Assembly: GCA_945787715.1 (NCBI GenBank)
Contig: CALZJE010000012.1
Location: 1-64,000, forward strand
Direction: 5' to 3'
Length of the DNA: 64,000 nt
From: an uncultured Ectothiorhodospiraceae bacterium
GTDB lineage: Bacteria > Pseudomonadota > Gammaproteobacteria > S012-40
The position numbers and the translations under genes are program-made. This document shows, piece by piece, positions 46,082-55,153 of this stretch; positions within the stretch are counted from its first letter, which is position 1, and each line of letters opens with the position of its first letter. The notes beneath the pieces are model-generated. The model was not told where the DNA came from and made no database searches. It worked only from the letters and a program-made list of their open reading frames with translations.

Positions 46082-46415
46082 AAAATTTGTAACACACAGC
46101 TACAGCACTATTATTATATTCACCCTATATCAAATCTAGAAAATAGAGTTGTAACCATCTACTTTAAAATATCGGTAAAAATCGACAAAATTTGGAGATA
46201 ACATCCTCTTTTTAGTTGCGATCCACTTCAGGTTCTTCCGTTTTTCTCCGTTAAAGTCCACATGAAAATATCAATAGTACCCATTAAATATAAATGGCTT
46301 TAATATCAGCAAAACACACAGATAGCTTCTGGATACATGATGCAAAATTATCCATTGCAATGGATAGATGATTGAACAAGGTAATGACTCAGCCCAAAGG
46401 TTATTTTAGAAAAAA
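46082..46415. other. Promoter-containing gap at left end of signalling cassette
   Basis: About 330 AT-rich bases between repeat copy A and the binding-protein gene. It should hold the promoter of the two-gene sensor operon. No ORF or hairpin recognised. Confidence 0.4.
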
Positions 46416-47426
46416 ATGAGCCGATTAATATCCCTAGCTCCATTTAGCTACCGACAAAAGTTTGCAGCCGGCTTACAAGCAGCCCTTATATTAATAGCAT
46501 TACTATATGGCATAAGCTTCAGTAACCTAGCCGTCGCAGCAAAATGCTTGTATGTATCCTCCTATCATTCGGGTTATGAATGGAATGACGGTATAGAAAA
46601 AGGCATTGACAAAGGTTTGGACAATCAATGTACGATTGACAAATTCTATATGGATACCAAACGAAATCCAGATGTGGAATTCGCAAAAAAAATGGCATTG
46701 GCAGCAAAAAAACATATTGAAGAAACCAAACCAGATGTTGTTATCGCCTGTGACGATAATGCATCCAGATATTTGGTTATGCCTTATTTTAAAGACGCAG
46801 ACCTACCTATCGTTTTTTGCGGACTAAACTGGACGGTATCCGAATATAAATACCCCTATACAAACACAACAGGCATGGTTGAAGTGGTACCAATCCGCCC
46901 TCTGTTGGATGTAGTAAAGAATGTTGTTAAATCTATTAAAAATGGCGTTTATTTATCCCCGGATGTGCATACTGAGCATAAAGATTTTTTACGCTATAAA
47001 AAAATATATGCTGAGCACAATATCTCGCTAGAAGGCGTGTTTGTATCAAAACTCGCCGACTGGAAAAAAGCTTATCTTGACGCTCAAAAATCGGATCTTA
47101 TTGTTTTAGGAAATAACGCGGGCATTAATGACTGGAACATTGAAGAAGTGACCAGGTATGCAGAGCAACATGCAACCACTTTTTCAGTCACGAACTATGA
47201 TTGGATGATGCCATATACCATGTTTGCAATGACAAAAATCCCGGAAGAGCAAGGTGAATGGGCTGCTGAAATCGCAATAAGTATTCTTAATGGTCAACGC
47301 CCGGCAGATATTCCAATTGTGGTTAATCGAAAATGGAATATCTTTGCGAACCCCAATCTACTTAAAAGTGCAAATATAAAACTTTCACCACATCTATTAC
47401 AGAATGCTACAAAAGTTGGAAACTAG
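46416..47426 (+). CDS. ABC-type periplasmic substrate-binding-like protein (PF04392-like)
   Basis: 336-aa secreted binding protein. An N-terminal hydrophobic signal (FAAGLQAALILIALLYGISF) is followed by CLYVSSYHSGYEWNDGIEKG, PDVVIACDDNASRYLVMPYF and LPIVFCGLNWTVSEYKYPYT. This pattern is that of the ABC_sub_bind-type family often paired with sensor kinases rather than transporters. No ABC permease or ATPase is nearby. It ends two bases before the hybrid kinase start, so the pair is coupled and the protein probably feeds ligand information to the kinase. Confidence 0.85.
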   Translation: MSRLISLAPFSYRQKFAAGLQAALILIALLYGISFSNLAVAAKCLYVSSYHSGYEWNDGIEKGIDKGLDNQCTIDKFYMDTKRNPDVEFAKKMALAAKKHIEETKPDVVIACDDNASRYLVMPYFKDADLPIVFCGLNWTVSEYKYPYTNTTGMVEVVPIRPLLDVVKNVVKSIKNGVYLSPDVHTEHKDFLRYKKIYAEHNISLEGVFVSKLADWKKAYLDAQKSDLIVLGNNAGINDWNIEEVTRYAEQHATTFSVTNYDWMMPYTMFAMTKIPEEQGEWAAEIAISILNGQRPADIPIVVNRKWNIFANPNLLKSANIKLSPHLLQNATKVGN

Positions 47427-47428
47427 CA

Positions 47429-50400
47429 TTGCTTCAAAAACTGTCACAAATATTCTTTAACATCCAATTTTTATCGCTGATCTCTGGCATAATTATTACC
47501 ATGTCGCTTGTGACATTTTCACTGAATGACAGCATAGATTCTGCAAAACAAAATTTTATTGAAAACACTCACCGCATACATGATTCAATATTACAACGAA
47601 TTAATGCTTCCGATGAAATAATAAATAGCTTGTCTGCACTATTTAACACCATTACCTATGTAGATGCTGACCAATTCCGCCTATTTGCTGAAGACTCTTT
47701 AAGCCGACATCCCTATGTACAATCCGTTGCCTATATGCCTCTTATCTCTGCTAATTATCGAAAGGAGTTTGAGGAAGAGATGCATGAAAATGGCTATGTT
47801 ACTTTTTCAATTAAAGAGCAAGTAAACAACCGTTATACAGTTGCAGAAAATCGATCAATATATTTTCCAAGTCTATTTCTTGAACCTTTAAACGCCACTA
47901 CTGCGCGACAACTCGGGTTTGATGTTCTCTCGGATAGTCAATTCGAAGATGCGATTCTCTATGCCATTGACTCAGCAGATGCTGTCGCCTCAATAGCTAA
48001 TCTGGCTGAGAACCGTGACGGCAACTACATAATATTTAAAGCACTTTATACAGGTAAAGCCATACCAAATAAAATAATCGAGCGTCGGCAGATGGTTAAT
48101 GGTCTTATTTCTATTCATATGGATATGAATAGTATTGTAAATGAACTAGACAATCCTGGTAAACTCGATATAGCTGTTGAACTCATTCCCGGCACCATTT
48201 CCAATAATAGTTCGATGTACAGATTAGTGAACCAAAGAGCTTCAGAACAGAGCAATACATCATCATACATAAATGAAACATTCAATAAAACCCTGGAAAT
48301 CCACCTAAAGGGCTACGATCTAACACTTAAGACCAATAAGACATTCAACTGGCAGGATATGAATCATAGTTCAATTGCCTCTTCATTTATCATAGGTATC
48401 ACTCTAACATTACTACTAATGCTCATTGCCCGTCGCACCCAAGGTGCTGCAACTGAAAAGCTTCTACGCTATAGTGAATTGCGCTTGCGTAAGTGGAACA
48501 GTGCGATAACCAAACTGGCAAAAAGCAAATTGCTCTCTAATGAAAATCTACTTCCTTCAATCCAGGAAATATTAAAAACTGCTGCGGACAATATGAATGT
48601 ATCACGCACAAGTGTTTGGCTTTATTCAGACGATAAATCTAGTATGCAGTGTATTGACCTTTATGAAGCAGCCTTGGATCAACATTCCGAAGGATTAATC
48701 CTTAATGCAACGGATTATCCAACGTACTTCACCGCACTTGAAGAGGGACGAGTTATTAATGCCGCTGACGCTTTTATGCATCCTGAAATCAACGACATTA
48801 AAAATAATTATCTCATTCCTAACGATATAAAATCACTGTTGAATTCACCTATCCGAATAGAAGGTGAAATGGTTGGCATACTATGCTTTGAAAATACAAA
48901 AATCATGCGCAACTGGGCTCCAGACGAGCAAAATTTTTCAGCATCGATGGCCGATATGGTGGCCATGGCGATTCAAGTCTCCAAACGTAAAAAAATAGAA
49001 CATGAACTTCGCGAGGCTCATGACAAAGCACTCGTTGCCGAGCAAACCATGTCTAATTTCCTAGCAAATATGAGCCATGAAATTCGCACACCATTAACAG
49101 CCATCATCGGTTTTTCGGAATCTTTGCTCGACAGAAAAATAACGAAAAGTGATCGCCTCGATGCGACGAATACAATTATTAGGAGTGGCAAGCATTTACT
49201 GAGAATCATCAACGACATCCTCGATATATCAAAAATTGAAGCAAACAAACTTAGTATTGAGAACTTACAAGTCTCACCTTTTGAGTTATTGTCCGATGTT
49301 GAAGCTCTGGCACGATTACAAGCCGAAAGCAAAGGAATAGCATTTGAGCTGCAGTTTGAATATCCGCTCCCAAGTCAAATTATTACAGATCCCGTTCGTT
49401 TGAAACAGATTCTGATTAATCTATGTAATAATTCAATCAAATTTACAGACAACGGAAAAGTCATTGTTCATACGAGCTGTGATAGCGAGTTGCAGCAAAT
49501 GAAATTTGAAGTCATAGACTCGGGCATTGGACTTACCCTGGAGCAAAAAGGGAAATTATTCCAACCTTTTTCACAAGCGGATAATTCAACAACTCGAAAA
49601 TACGGAGGAACTGGCCTGGGATTGTATCTCACAAAACAACTTTCAGAAATGTTAGGCGGCACAATTACCGTTGAAAGTGAATATGGCAAAGGAAGCAATT
49701 TTACAACAACAATCTCTACCGGGGTTTTGGCAGCAGATAATTTTGTCAATGAAAAACCAAAACCCGTTAGCTTGGAAAATCTGCCAGCCCCCCCTGAAAT
49801 CTCAGTTTCAGGCCATATACTGTTAGCAGAGGATAATATTGACAACCAGAAATTAGTCTCTATATATTTGAAAAAAATGGGGGCTACTGTAACTATAGCA
49901 GAGAACGGGCAACAAGCGATGGATCTTGCACTATCCAAACATTACGATTTAGTCTTGATGGATATGCAAATGCCAGTGTTAGATGGTTTGAAAGCTACAG
50001 AGATATTATGTAAAAAAGGATACACCACACCTATCATTGCTTTAACCGCAAACACTCAGAAAGAAGACAAGGACAAATGCTATAAAGCGGGCTGTAGTGA
50101 TTTTCTCAACAAACCCATCATTCAAAAACAGTTCAATTCCATAATTCAAAAATATCTTAAACCCGGTGAGGAGCTAGCTACTTCATTGGAGCCGATTAAG
50201 TCAACATTACTAAATCAACAGCCTGATCTGGAAGAACTTGTTGCAAGATTCACCTGTGAGCTCCCAAACTCTCTTAGCAATCTGCGGCAGGCATATGATG
50301 AAAAAGACTGGGAGTCACTAAATGCTCAGGTACACAGCTTAAAAGGAACTGGTGGGAATTTTGGCTATCCGGAAATTACAGAGCTAACGAATAAAATCGA

Positions 50401-50506
50401 GTCAGAAGCCGCCTTGCATAACTCTATAGAAATTGAGAAACTATTGGACGAGCTGGATATAGTTGCGGAGAGAATGGCTATGTCATTTTCAAAAAAGACT
50501 GCTTAG
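47429..50506 (+). CDS. CHASE-GAF hybrid sensor histidine kinase with receiver and Hpt
   Basis: 1025-aa inner-membrane phosphorelay sensor. Order: TM1 (about 12-30), periplasmic CHASE-like domain (40-260), TM2 (about 313-335), GAF (365-530), HisKA with H550 in MSHEIRTPLTAIIGF, HATPase (DSGIGL, GGTGLGLYLTKQL), receiver with D845 (LVLMDMQMPVLDG) and Hpt with H969 (VHSLKGTGGNFGY). All phosphotransfer residues are present. The start is TTG at 47429, two bases after the binding-protein stop, with a GTTGGAAA-like ribosome site. A final output regulator is not encoded in cis; the nearby receiver-ATPase on the opposite strand is the obvious candidate. Confidence 0.93.
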   Translation: MLQKLSQIFFNIQFLSLISGIIITMSLVTFSLNDSIDSAKQNFIENTHRIHDSILQRINASDEIINSLSALFNTITYVDADQFRLFAEDSLSRHPYVQSVAYMPLISANYRKEFEEEMHENGYVTFSIKEQVNNRYTVAENRSIYFPSLFLEPLNATTARQLGFDVLSDSQFEDAILYAIDSADAVASIANLAENRDGNYIIFKALYTGKAIPNKIIERRQMVNGLISIHMDMNSIVNELDNPGKLDIAVELIPGTISNNSSMYRLVNQRASEQSNTSSYINETFNKTLEIHLKGYDLTLKTNKTFNWQDMNHSSIASSFIIGITLTLLLMLIARRTQGAATEKLLRYSELRLRKWNSAITKLAKSKLLSNENLLPSIQEILKTAADNMNVSRTSVWLYSDDKSSMQCIDLYEAALDQHSEGLILNATDYPTYFTALEEGRVINAADAFMHPEINDIKNNYLIPNDIKSLLNSPIRIEGEMVGILCFENTKIMRNWAPDEQNFSASMADMVAMAIQVSKRKKIEHELREAHDKALVAEQTMSNFLANMSHEIRTPLTAIIGFSESLLDRKITKSDRLDATNTIIRSGKHLLRIINDILDISKIEANKLSIENLQVSPFELLSDVEALARLQAESKGIAFELQFEYPLPSQIITDPVRLKQILINLCNNSIKFTDNGKVIVHTSCDSELQQMKFEVIDSGIGLTLEQKGKLFQPFSQADNSTTRKYGGTGLGLYLTKQLSEMLGGTITVESEYGKGSNFTTTISTGVLAADNFVNEKPKPVSLENLPAPPEISVSGHILLAEDNIDNQKLVSIYLKKMGATVTIAENGQQAMDLALSKHYDLVLMDMQMPVLDGLKATEILCKKGYTTPIIALTANTQKEDKDKCYKAGCSDFLNKPIIQKQFNSIIQKYLKPGEELATSLEPIKSTLLNQQPDLEELVARFTCELPNSLSNLRQAYDEKDWESLNAQVHSLKGTGGNFGYPEITELTNKIESEAALHNSIEIEKLLDELDIVAERMAMSFSKKTA

Positions 50507-50713
50507 TCGCTCAATTACAATGGGCTTCTCATTAAAACCCACATCAACAAACTTGTTAGCAATTTCTATAATCCTAGAAAAATCAGTTAGACGTGGAAAT
50601 AGAACGTAGGATATTGTTTTGAATAGCGTAGTGAAAAAAGTTGTCTTCACCTGGTTGGTGAAGCTAGATTTTTTCATATAGCTAGGCGAAACAAGAGGCT
50701 GCGTTGTATTCCA

Positions 50714-50735
50714 TGGATCAACTGCTTTTTCTAGG
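50714..50735. repeat. 22-bp direct repeat core, copy B
   Basis: Begins TGGATCAACTGCTTTTTCTA and continues GG. It is identical to the first 22 bases of copy A and differs by one base from copy C. It lies between the hybrid kinase and the receiver-ATPase gene, i.e. inside the cassette. Confidence 0.88.
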
Positions 50736-50780
50736 ATAATGTATCTCGATATGAATAGAGCAAACGGGTAGGATTCTCAT

Positions 50781-51677
50781 CTATAATAAATGAGTAACCA
50801 TGACTTGATTACCACAACCCAAGTATTCCAGGCTATCGAAACTGAGTGCCTTTGCCATCGCAATACCGCGACCATGGCTATCAAAAGCACGTTCGGCTTT
50901 CATTTCCAAGTATTGTTCCCAATCAAACCCCTTACCTTGGTCCTCTATTAAAAGTGTCAGCTTGTTATCCAAGCGCTCAAATTTGAGGGTTGCTCGTTTG
51001 CCCTTGTTCTCTGGCAAATTTAATCTACGCTCTACTTCATGCTCCCATCTACACTTCTCAATCAACTCACTCTTTTCGTCATAACTAATACCGAGATTAC
51101 CGTGCTCTACAGCATTTATCAGTAACTCCAATAATCCTAATGCAATATCGTCTGAATTATTGGTTACACTCGATAATAATGTAGCAATGTTCTTAGCTTC
51201 ATCAATAGTATGAAAGGAGAATTCGCCACGATCTAATTGGCTTATGGCTCCCTTTTTGCGAATGACTTCTTCTTCTATAAAGCGACGGCCTTGGTAGTCA
51301 CGAACAGCAGCATTAACAATAACCAACAGATGAGTTTTTTGAAGAGGTTTGGTTAGGTAGTAATAAATGCCTGCTTCTAAACCCTCCAAAACCTCACTGC
51401 TCTTGGTTTTACCGGTTTGCATTATTACCGGTAGTTTAGACATTGAAGGATGGGATTTAATGCGTTTGAGCACTTCCATTCCATTCATTTCAGGCATCAT
51501 ACGATCAAGTAACACTGCATCAAACCTATCGTATGACTGCTCAAGCATGGACCAACCCTCCAATCCATTATTAGCACAAATAACTTCATAACCTTCGTCT
51601 TTAAGGAAACTCTTGAGGAGTTCTAGGTTAAGCGGCTCATCATCCACTACTAATAATGTTGGTTTTCCTTTAACCAC
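50781..51677 (-). CDS. Response regulator fused to RsbW-like ATPase domain
   Basis: 298 aa. Receiver at 1-120 with DDE (12-14), phospho-Asp D58 (AVLLDRMMPEMNG) and K110 (LTKP). The C-terminal half is a GHKL ATPase of the anti-sigma-factor-kinase kind: N-box ELLINAVEHGNLGI (N188), G1 EDQGKGFDWEQYL and G2 SHGRGIAMAKALSFDSLEYL. No PP2C phosphatase, anti-anti-sigma (STAS) or sigma-factor gene is nearby, so its target is unknown. It lies convergent to the hybrid kinase inside the repeat-bracketed cassette and is probably its output (inference). Confidence 0.9.
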   Translation of the reverse strand: MVKGKPTLLVVDDEPLNLELLKSFLKDEGYEVICANNGLEGWSMLEQSYDRFDAVLLDRMMPEMNGMEVLKRIKSHPSMSKLPVIMQTGKTKSSEVLEGLEAGIYYYLTKPLQKTHLLVIVNAAVRDYQGRRFIEEEVIRKKGAISQLDRGEFSFHTIDEAKNIATLLSSVTNNSDDIALGLLELLINAVEHGNLGISYDEKSELIEKCRWEHEVERRLNLPENKGKRATLKFERLDNKLTLLIEDQGKGFDWEQYLEMKAERAFDSHGRGIAMAKALSFDSLEYLGCGNQVMVTHLL

Positions 51678-52015
51678 TGTATTGTCTCTGGCTGTCTATC
51701 ACGTTACTAGAACGGCATTGCGCTTAATAAACTTAAAAGATAGGTTATCTACGTAATGGGGAAAGTGGCGAAGATCAAGGGGACGATATTTAAATTGTTG
51801 ACAGGTCAATTCATGAAATTGAGTATTTTAGAGGAATAGTGCATGGCCTGCGCTATTGCATTTATGTAACTTCGGGGGTAATAATTCAATTATGCAGGCC
51901 ATGCACCTTTTCTGATATCACGCATTAAAAACGGCAAGCCAGAATAACTGCTTTTCCTCAATTATTTCGAATCTATTCCAACGTTTTATACAAGAGACTG
52001 CACATACCCCATGGA
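51678..52015. other. Gap holding a long-arm inverted repeat
   Basis: About 340 bases between the receiver-ATPase start and the RND 3' end. Besides the promoter of the former it contains the 13-bp inverted repeat at 51839-51906. No ORF recognised. Confidence 0.4.
51839..51906. repeat. Perfect 13-bp inverted repeat with 42-base loop
   Basis: GTGCATGGCCTGC (51839-51851) and GCAGGCCATGCAC (51894-51906). On the plus strand the right arm is followed by CTTTTC. It might be a terminator-like hairpin or a recombination/binding site near the right border of the cassette. Confidence 0.75.
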
Positions 52016-52099
52016 TCAACTGCTTGTTCTAGGTTTAACTTCATTTTCCATTTTACGCTCCTTTTCTACCGACACCCAACCAAAGTCGCTAAAAATACT
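52012..52099. repeat. 88-bp direct repeat, copy C: functional 3' end of the RND gene
   Basis: The intact copy encodes the last 27 codons and stop of the RND permease. It matches copy A at 83/88 bases in the same orientation and marks the right border of the inserted cassette. Confidence 0.92.
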
Positions 52100-55000
52100 G
52101 AACATCGCTGGAACGACAAGTAACACCAAAATTGTTGAAGCCAACAAACCAAATACAATACTCGTCGCCAATGGTATCAACACTTGTGCTTGTAAACTTT
52201 TCTCCAATAACAACGGCATGAGTCCAGCAATTGTGGTAACTGATGTTAACAAAATTGCGCGAAAACGTTCTCGGCTTGCAAGCTTTGCTGCTTCTGGAAT
52301 TAGATGCCCTTCGCGTACTCGCAGTTTTAAAAACTCCACTAACAATATTGAGTCATTAACGACAATACCTGCCAATGAAACAGCCCCCATCATGCTTGGC
52401 ATTGATAAATCCAACCCCATGACAACATGCCCCCATACGACACCAATCATCGCCAGGGGAATCGCTATCATCACAGCAAAGGGTTCCAAATAGCTACGAA
52501 ACTGAAAACTCAACAAAATGTAAATTACCACAATACCAATTAAAAACCCTCGCATCATAGAAGCACCAGTTTCAGAAGACTCGGCGGCTTGCCCCTCAGT
52601 GATAACATCGACGTTCGGATATTTTTGTTGCAACTCTGGAATATAGTTTGTTTGTGTATCGTTAATGACTTGTTGAGCATTAGCATAACGTGTATCAACA
52701 TCACCCGAAACAGTTACAGTACGTTGCCCGTCAATGCGGGTAATTTTGGAATAACCTCGCTCAACATCAACGTAGGTTATCGCTGACAGTGGTATTTGAT
52801 CACCGGCAGGCGTCATAATTCGATAGGCTAAAAGATCTTCCAGGCTATTTTTGTCAATATCCTGGATTGACACATTGATTTCATACGACTCTACGCCTAC
52901 TTGCACTTCATCTGCAACAGAACCAAAAAAACCGGCACGCAATTGAGTTGCAATGGTTGCGGCATCTACACCAATAGCCATACTGCCATCACGCAGGCGT
53001 AGGCGAATTTCTTCTTTACCGGGACGAAGATCATCATCAAGGTCAACAACACCACGATAGTGTTGCATCCATTTTTGCAAATCGATAGAGGCTGCCTTCA
53101 GTTCTTTTAAGTCAGCGCCACGCAAGCGTATATCAATCGCTCGGCCGGCTGGCCCCAGTGTCGGCTCTTTAAAACTCAAACTGATGACATCAGGAATGTT
53201 ACCAGTTGCATCCCGCCATGCTTGTAAAAAATCATCCAGATTACCGCTACGCTCTTCAGCTGTTAACAAATCTGCAGTCACTGTTGCAACGTGCGAACCT
53301 GTTTCATTTGCATCTTGATTCAGGTTATATCGTATTGAAATTTTTTCAATAAGAGATTTTCCCTCAGGTTGAAACGGGGTGAAATTTGTATCAACCTCTT
53401 CCAGTGCTACTGTGAGCTTATCAACCACCGCTTCAGTGCGCCAAAGTGGTGTACCTTGTGGTAACAAAATCCGCGCTTCTATAGTATCTCCCTCAATTTC
53501 AGGGAAAGCTAAAAATTTCAGGTGGCCACCGGCCAGCATACCAATCGTCCCAAGAAAAATGGCAACAACCAACCCAATAAACAAATAGCGCCAGTGGATT
53601 ACTCCATCGATTAAACGGCCTAACATTTGATGACGAAGCCACTCAACACCGGCATCAAATTTCTCCCGAAACTGGCTGGTTTTGTCCTTTTCGTGGTGAG
53701 CTAATGCATGTCCTAAATGGCTGGGTAAAATCCAAAATGCCTCGATCAGACTTACAGCTAAAACAGAAATTAGCACCACGGGCAATACTTTTAACACCGC
53801 ACCTATATCGCCACTTAAAAACGCCAACGGAAAAAAGATAGCGGTAGTGGTCAGGAATGAAGATATGACGCCCGGCATAACTTGTCGTGTACCATCCACC
53901 GCCGCTTGTAGTGCCGACTTGCCTTTGCGTAGGTGAGTTGCAATATTTTCAGCGATTACAATTGCATCATCCATCAACAAGCCGAGACCAATCAACAATG
54001 CCACCATGGTAATCATGTTGATCGACATACCTAACAAAGACATAATAAACATGCCGCCAAGAAACGAGACCGGCAAACCCATCGCAACCCAAAAGGCAAA
54101 ACGCAATCGAAAAAATAGCCACATCACCAGGAACACCAGAACCAGCCCCTGCAAGCCATTTTTCAATAACATCTGCAAGCGATCCTGTACAATAGTCGAC
54201 ATATCCTGAGTTAAAGTAAAATTTACATCCGGCGGTGCCTGTTGTTGCTCACGGGCAACGAAGTCTTTAACCTGGGCAACAACATCTAGTGTATCTTCTT
54301 CCTTGGTTTTGGTGATTTGTAATATAGCGGCACGTTCTCCATTGAAAAACGTTTTTTCCTCGTCCATTTCAAAGCGATCGGATATGGTAGCAATGTCACC
54401 CAATCTTACCTCTCCACCACTTTCACCAGCGGCAACAACTATCAACTCTTCTAATTGCTGAGCCGTACGCCTTTGATCAGTAAAACGAATTAAGAATTCT
54501 TTATTCGCTGTTGTTATATCCCCAGCTGGCAGATCAACACTTTGACGCTGTATAGCACTGGCCAAATCATTCACACTTAATCCATGTCTTAACAACGAGC
54601 TTATGGATACTTTGACTTGCAGTTGGTGTTGTGAAAAGCCAGTAATCGTCACTTGCGATACTTTCGGTAACTCTTTTATGCGGCTTTTTAATTGTTCCGC
54701 ATAAGCTTTCAAATCACTCACCGACATGGGGCCAGTTACCGCGATCGAAACGACCTGATCCATTCTGCCTAATTGACGAATAATGGGGGTCTCTACTTCC
54801 TCAGGAAATTCACTGATCGCATCCACTTCAGTTTTTACATCATCCAGAAATCGTGAAAAATCTGCTTTTTCTGTCATTCTGGCCACCGCAATGGCAATAT
54901 TTTCCAAAGCCTGGCAGCGAACTTCTTCCACACCACTAATGCCGTCAACCGCGTCTTCTAAACGTAAACAAACAGCTTGTTCAACATCTTCCGCACTGGC

Positions 55001-55153
55001 ACCGGGATAAACTGCTCTTATCTCAATTTCTTTTGCTGAAAAATCCGGAAATGTTTCCCGTTTTAATGAGGAAGCACCAACGAATCCAATAACGATCAAA
55101 AACAACATTAATAAGTTAGCAGCGGTGGGATGATTGGCAAAGTAGCGAATCAT
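52016..55153 (-). CDS. RND efflux permease (AcrB/MMPL family)
   Basis: 1045-aa proton-driven inner-membrane exporter with 12 expected membrane spans and two large periplasmic loops. Typical blocks: GASAEDVEQAVCLRLEDAVD, GLGLLMDDAIVIAENIATHL (proton-relay Asp pair) and LAGIVVNDSILLVEFLKLR. The start region (FANHPTAANLLMLFLIVIGF) resembles the HAE1-like subgroup of unknown substrate. It overlaps the adaptor gene by 4 bases. No TolC gene is adjacent. Its last 27 codons are duplicated 6 kb away (copy A). Confidence 0.94.
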   Translation of the reverse strand: MIRYFANHPTAANLLMLFLIVIGFVGASSLKRETFPDFSAKEIEIRAVYPGASAEDVEQAVCLRLEDAVDGISGVEEVRCQALENIAIAVARMTEKADFSRFLDDVKTEVDAISEFPEEVETPIIRQLGRMDQVVSIAVTGPMSVSDLKAYAEQLKSRIKELPKVSQVTITGFSQHQLQVKVSISSLLRHGLSVNDLASAIQRQSVDLPAGDITTANKEFLIRFTDQRRTAQQLEELIVVAAGESGGEVRLGDIATISDRFEMDEEKTFFNGERAAILQITKTKEEDTLDVVAQVKDFVAREQQQAPPDVNFTLTQDMSTIVQDRLQMLLKNGLQGLVLVFLVMWLFFRLRFAFWVAMGLPVSFLGGMFIMSLLGMSINMITMVALLIGLGLLMDDAIVIAENIATHLRKGKSALQAAVDGTRQVMPGVISSFLTTTAIFFPLAFLSGDIGAVLKVLPVVLISVLAVSLIEAFWILPSHLGHALAHHEKDKTSQFREKFDAGVEWLRHQMLGRLIDGVIHWRYLFIGLVVAIFLGTIGMLAGGHLKFLAFPEIEGDTIEARILLPQGTPLWRTEAVVDKLTVALEEVDTNFTPFQPEGKSLIEKISIRYNLNQDANETGSHVATVTADLLTAEERSGNLDDFLQAWRDATGNIPDVISLSFKEPTLGPAGRAIDIRLRGADLKELKAASIDLQKWMQHYRGVVDLDDDLRPGKEEIRLRLRDGSMAIGVDAATIATQLRAGFFGSVADEVQVGVESYEINVSIQDIDKNSLEDLLAYRIMTPAGDQIPLSAITYVDVERGYSKITRIDGQRTVTVSGDVDTRYANAQQVINDTQTNYIPELQQKYPNVDVITEGQAAESSETGASMMRGFLIGIVVIYILLSFQFRSYLEPFAVMIAIPLAMIGVVWGHVVMGLDLSMPSMMGAVSLAGIVVNDSILLVEFLKLRVREGHLIPEAAKLASRERFRAILLTSVTTIAGLMPLLLEKSLQAQVLIPLATSIVFGLLASTILVLLVVPAMFSIFSDFGWVSVEKERKMENEVKPRTSS

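Noticed and set aside
45974-46201. 75-aa plus ORF across repeat copy A
   Set aside because: The meaningful coding content is on the minus strand (RND C-terminus); the plus frame is accidental.
49468-49938. 156-aa minus ORF inside the hybrid kinase gene
   Set aside because: Antisense shadow of the ATPase and receiver regions.
50489-50677. 62-aa minus ORF between kinase and copy B
   Set aside because: No ribosome site, overlaps the kinase stop, no recognised similarity; considered chance, though gene debris cannot be excluded.
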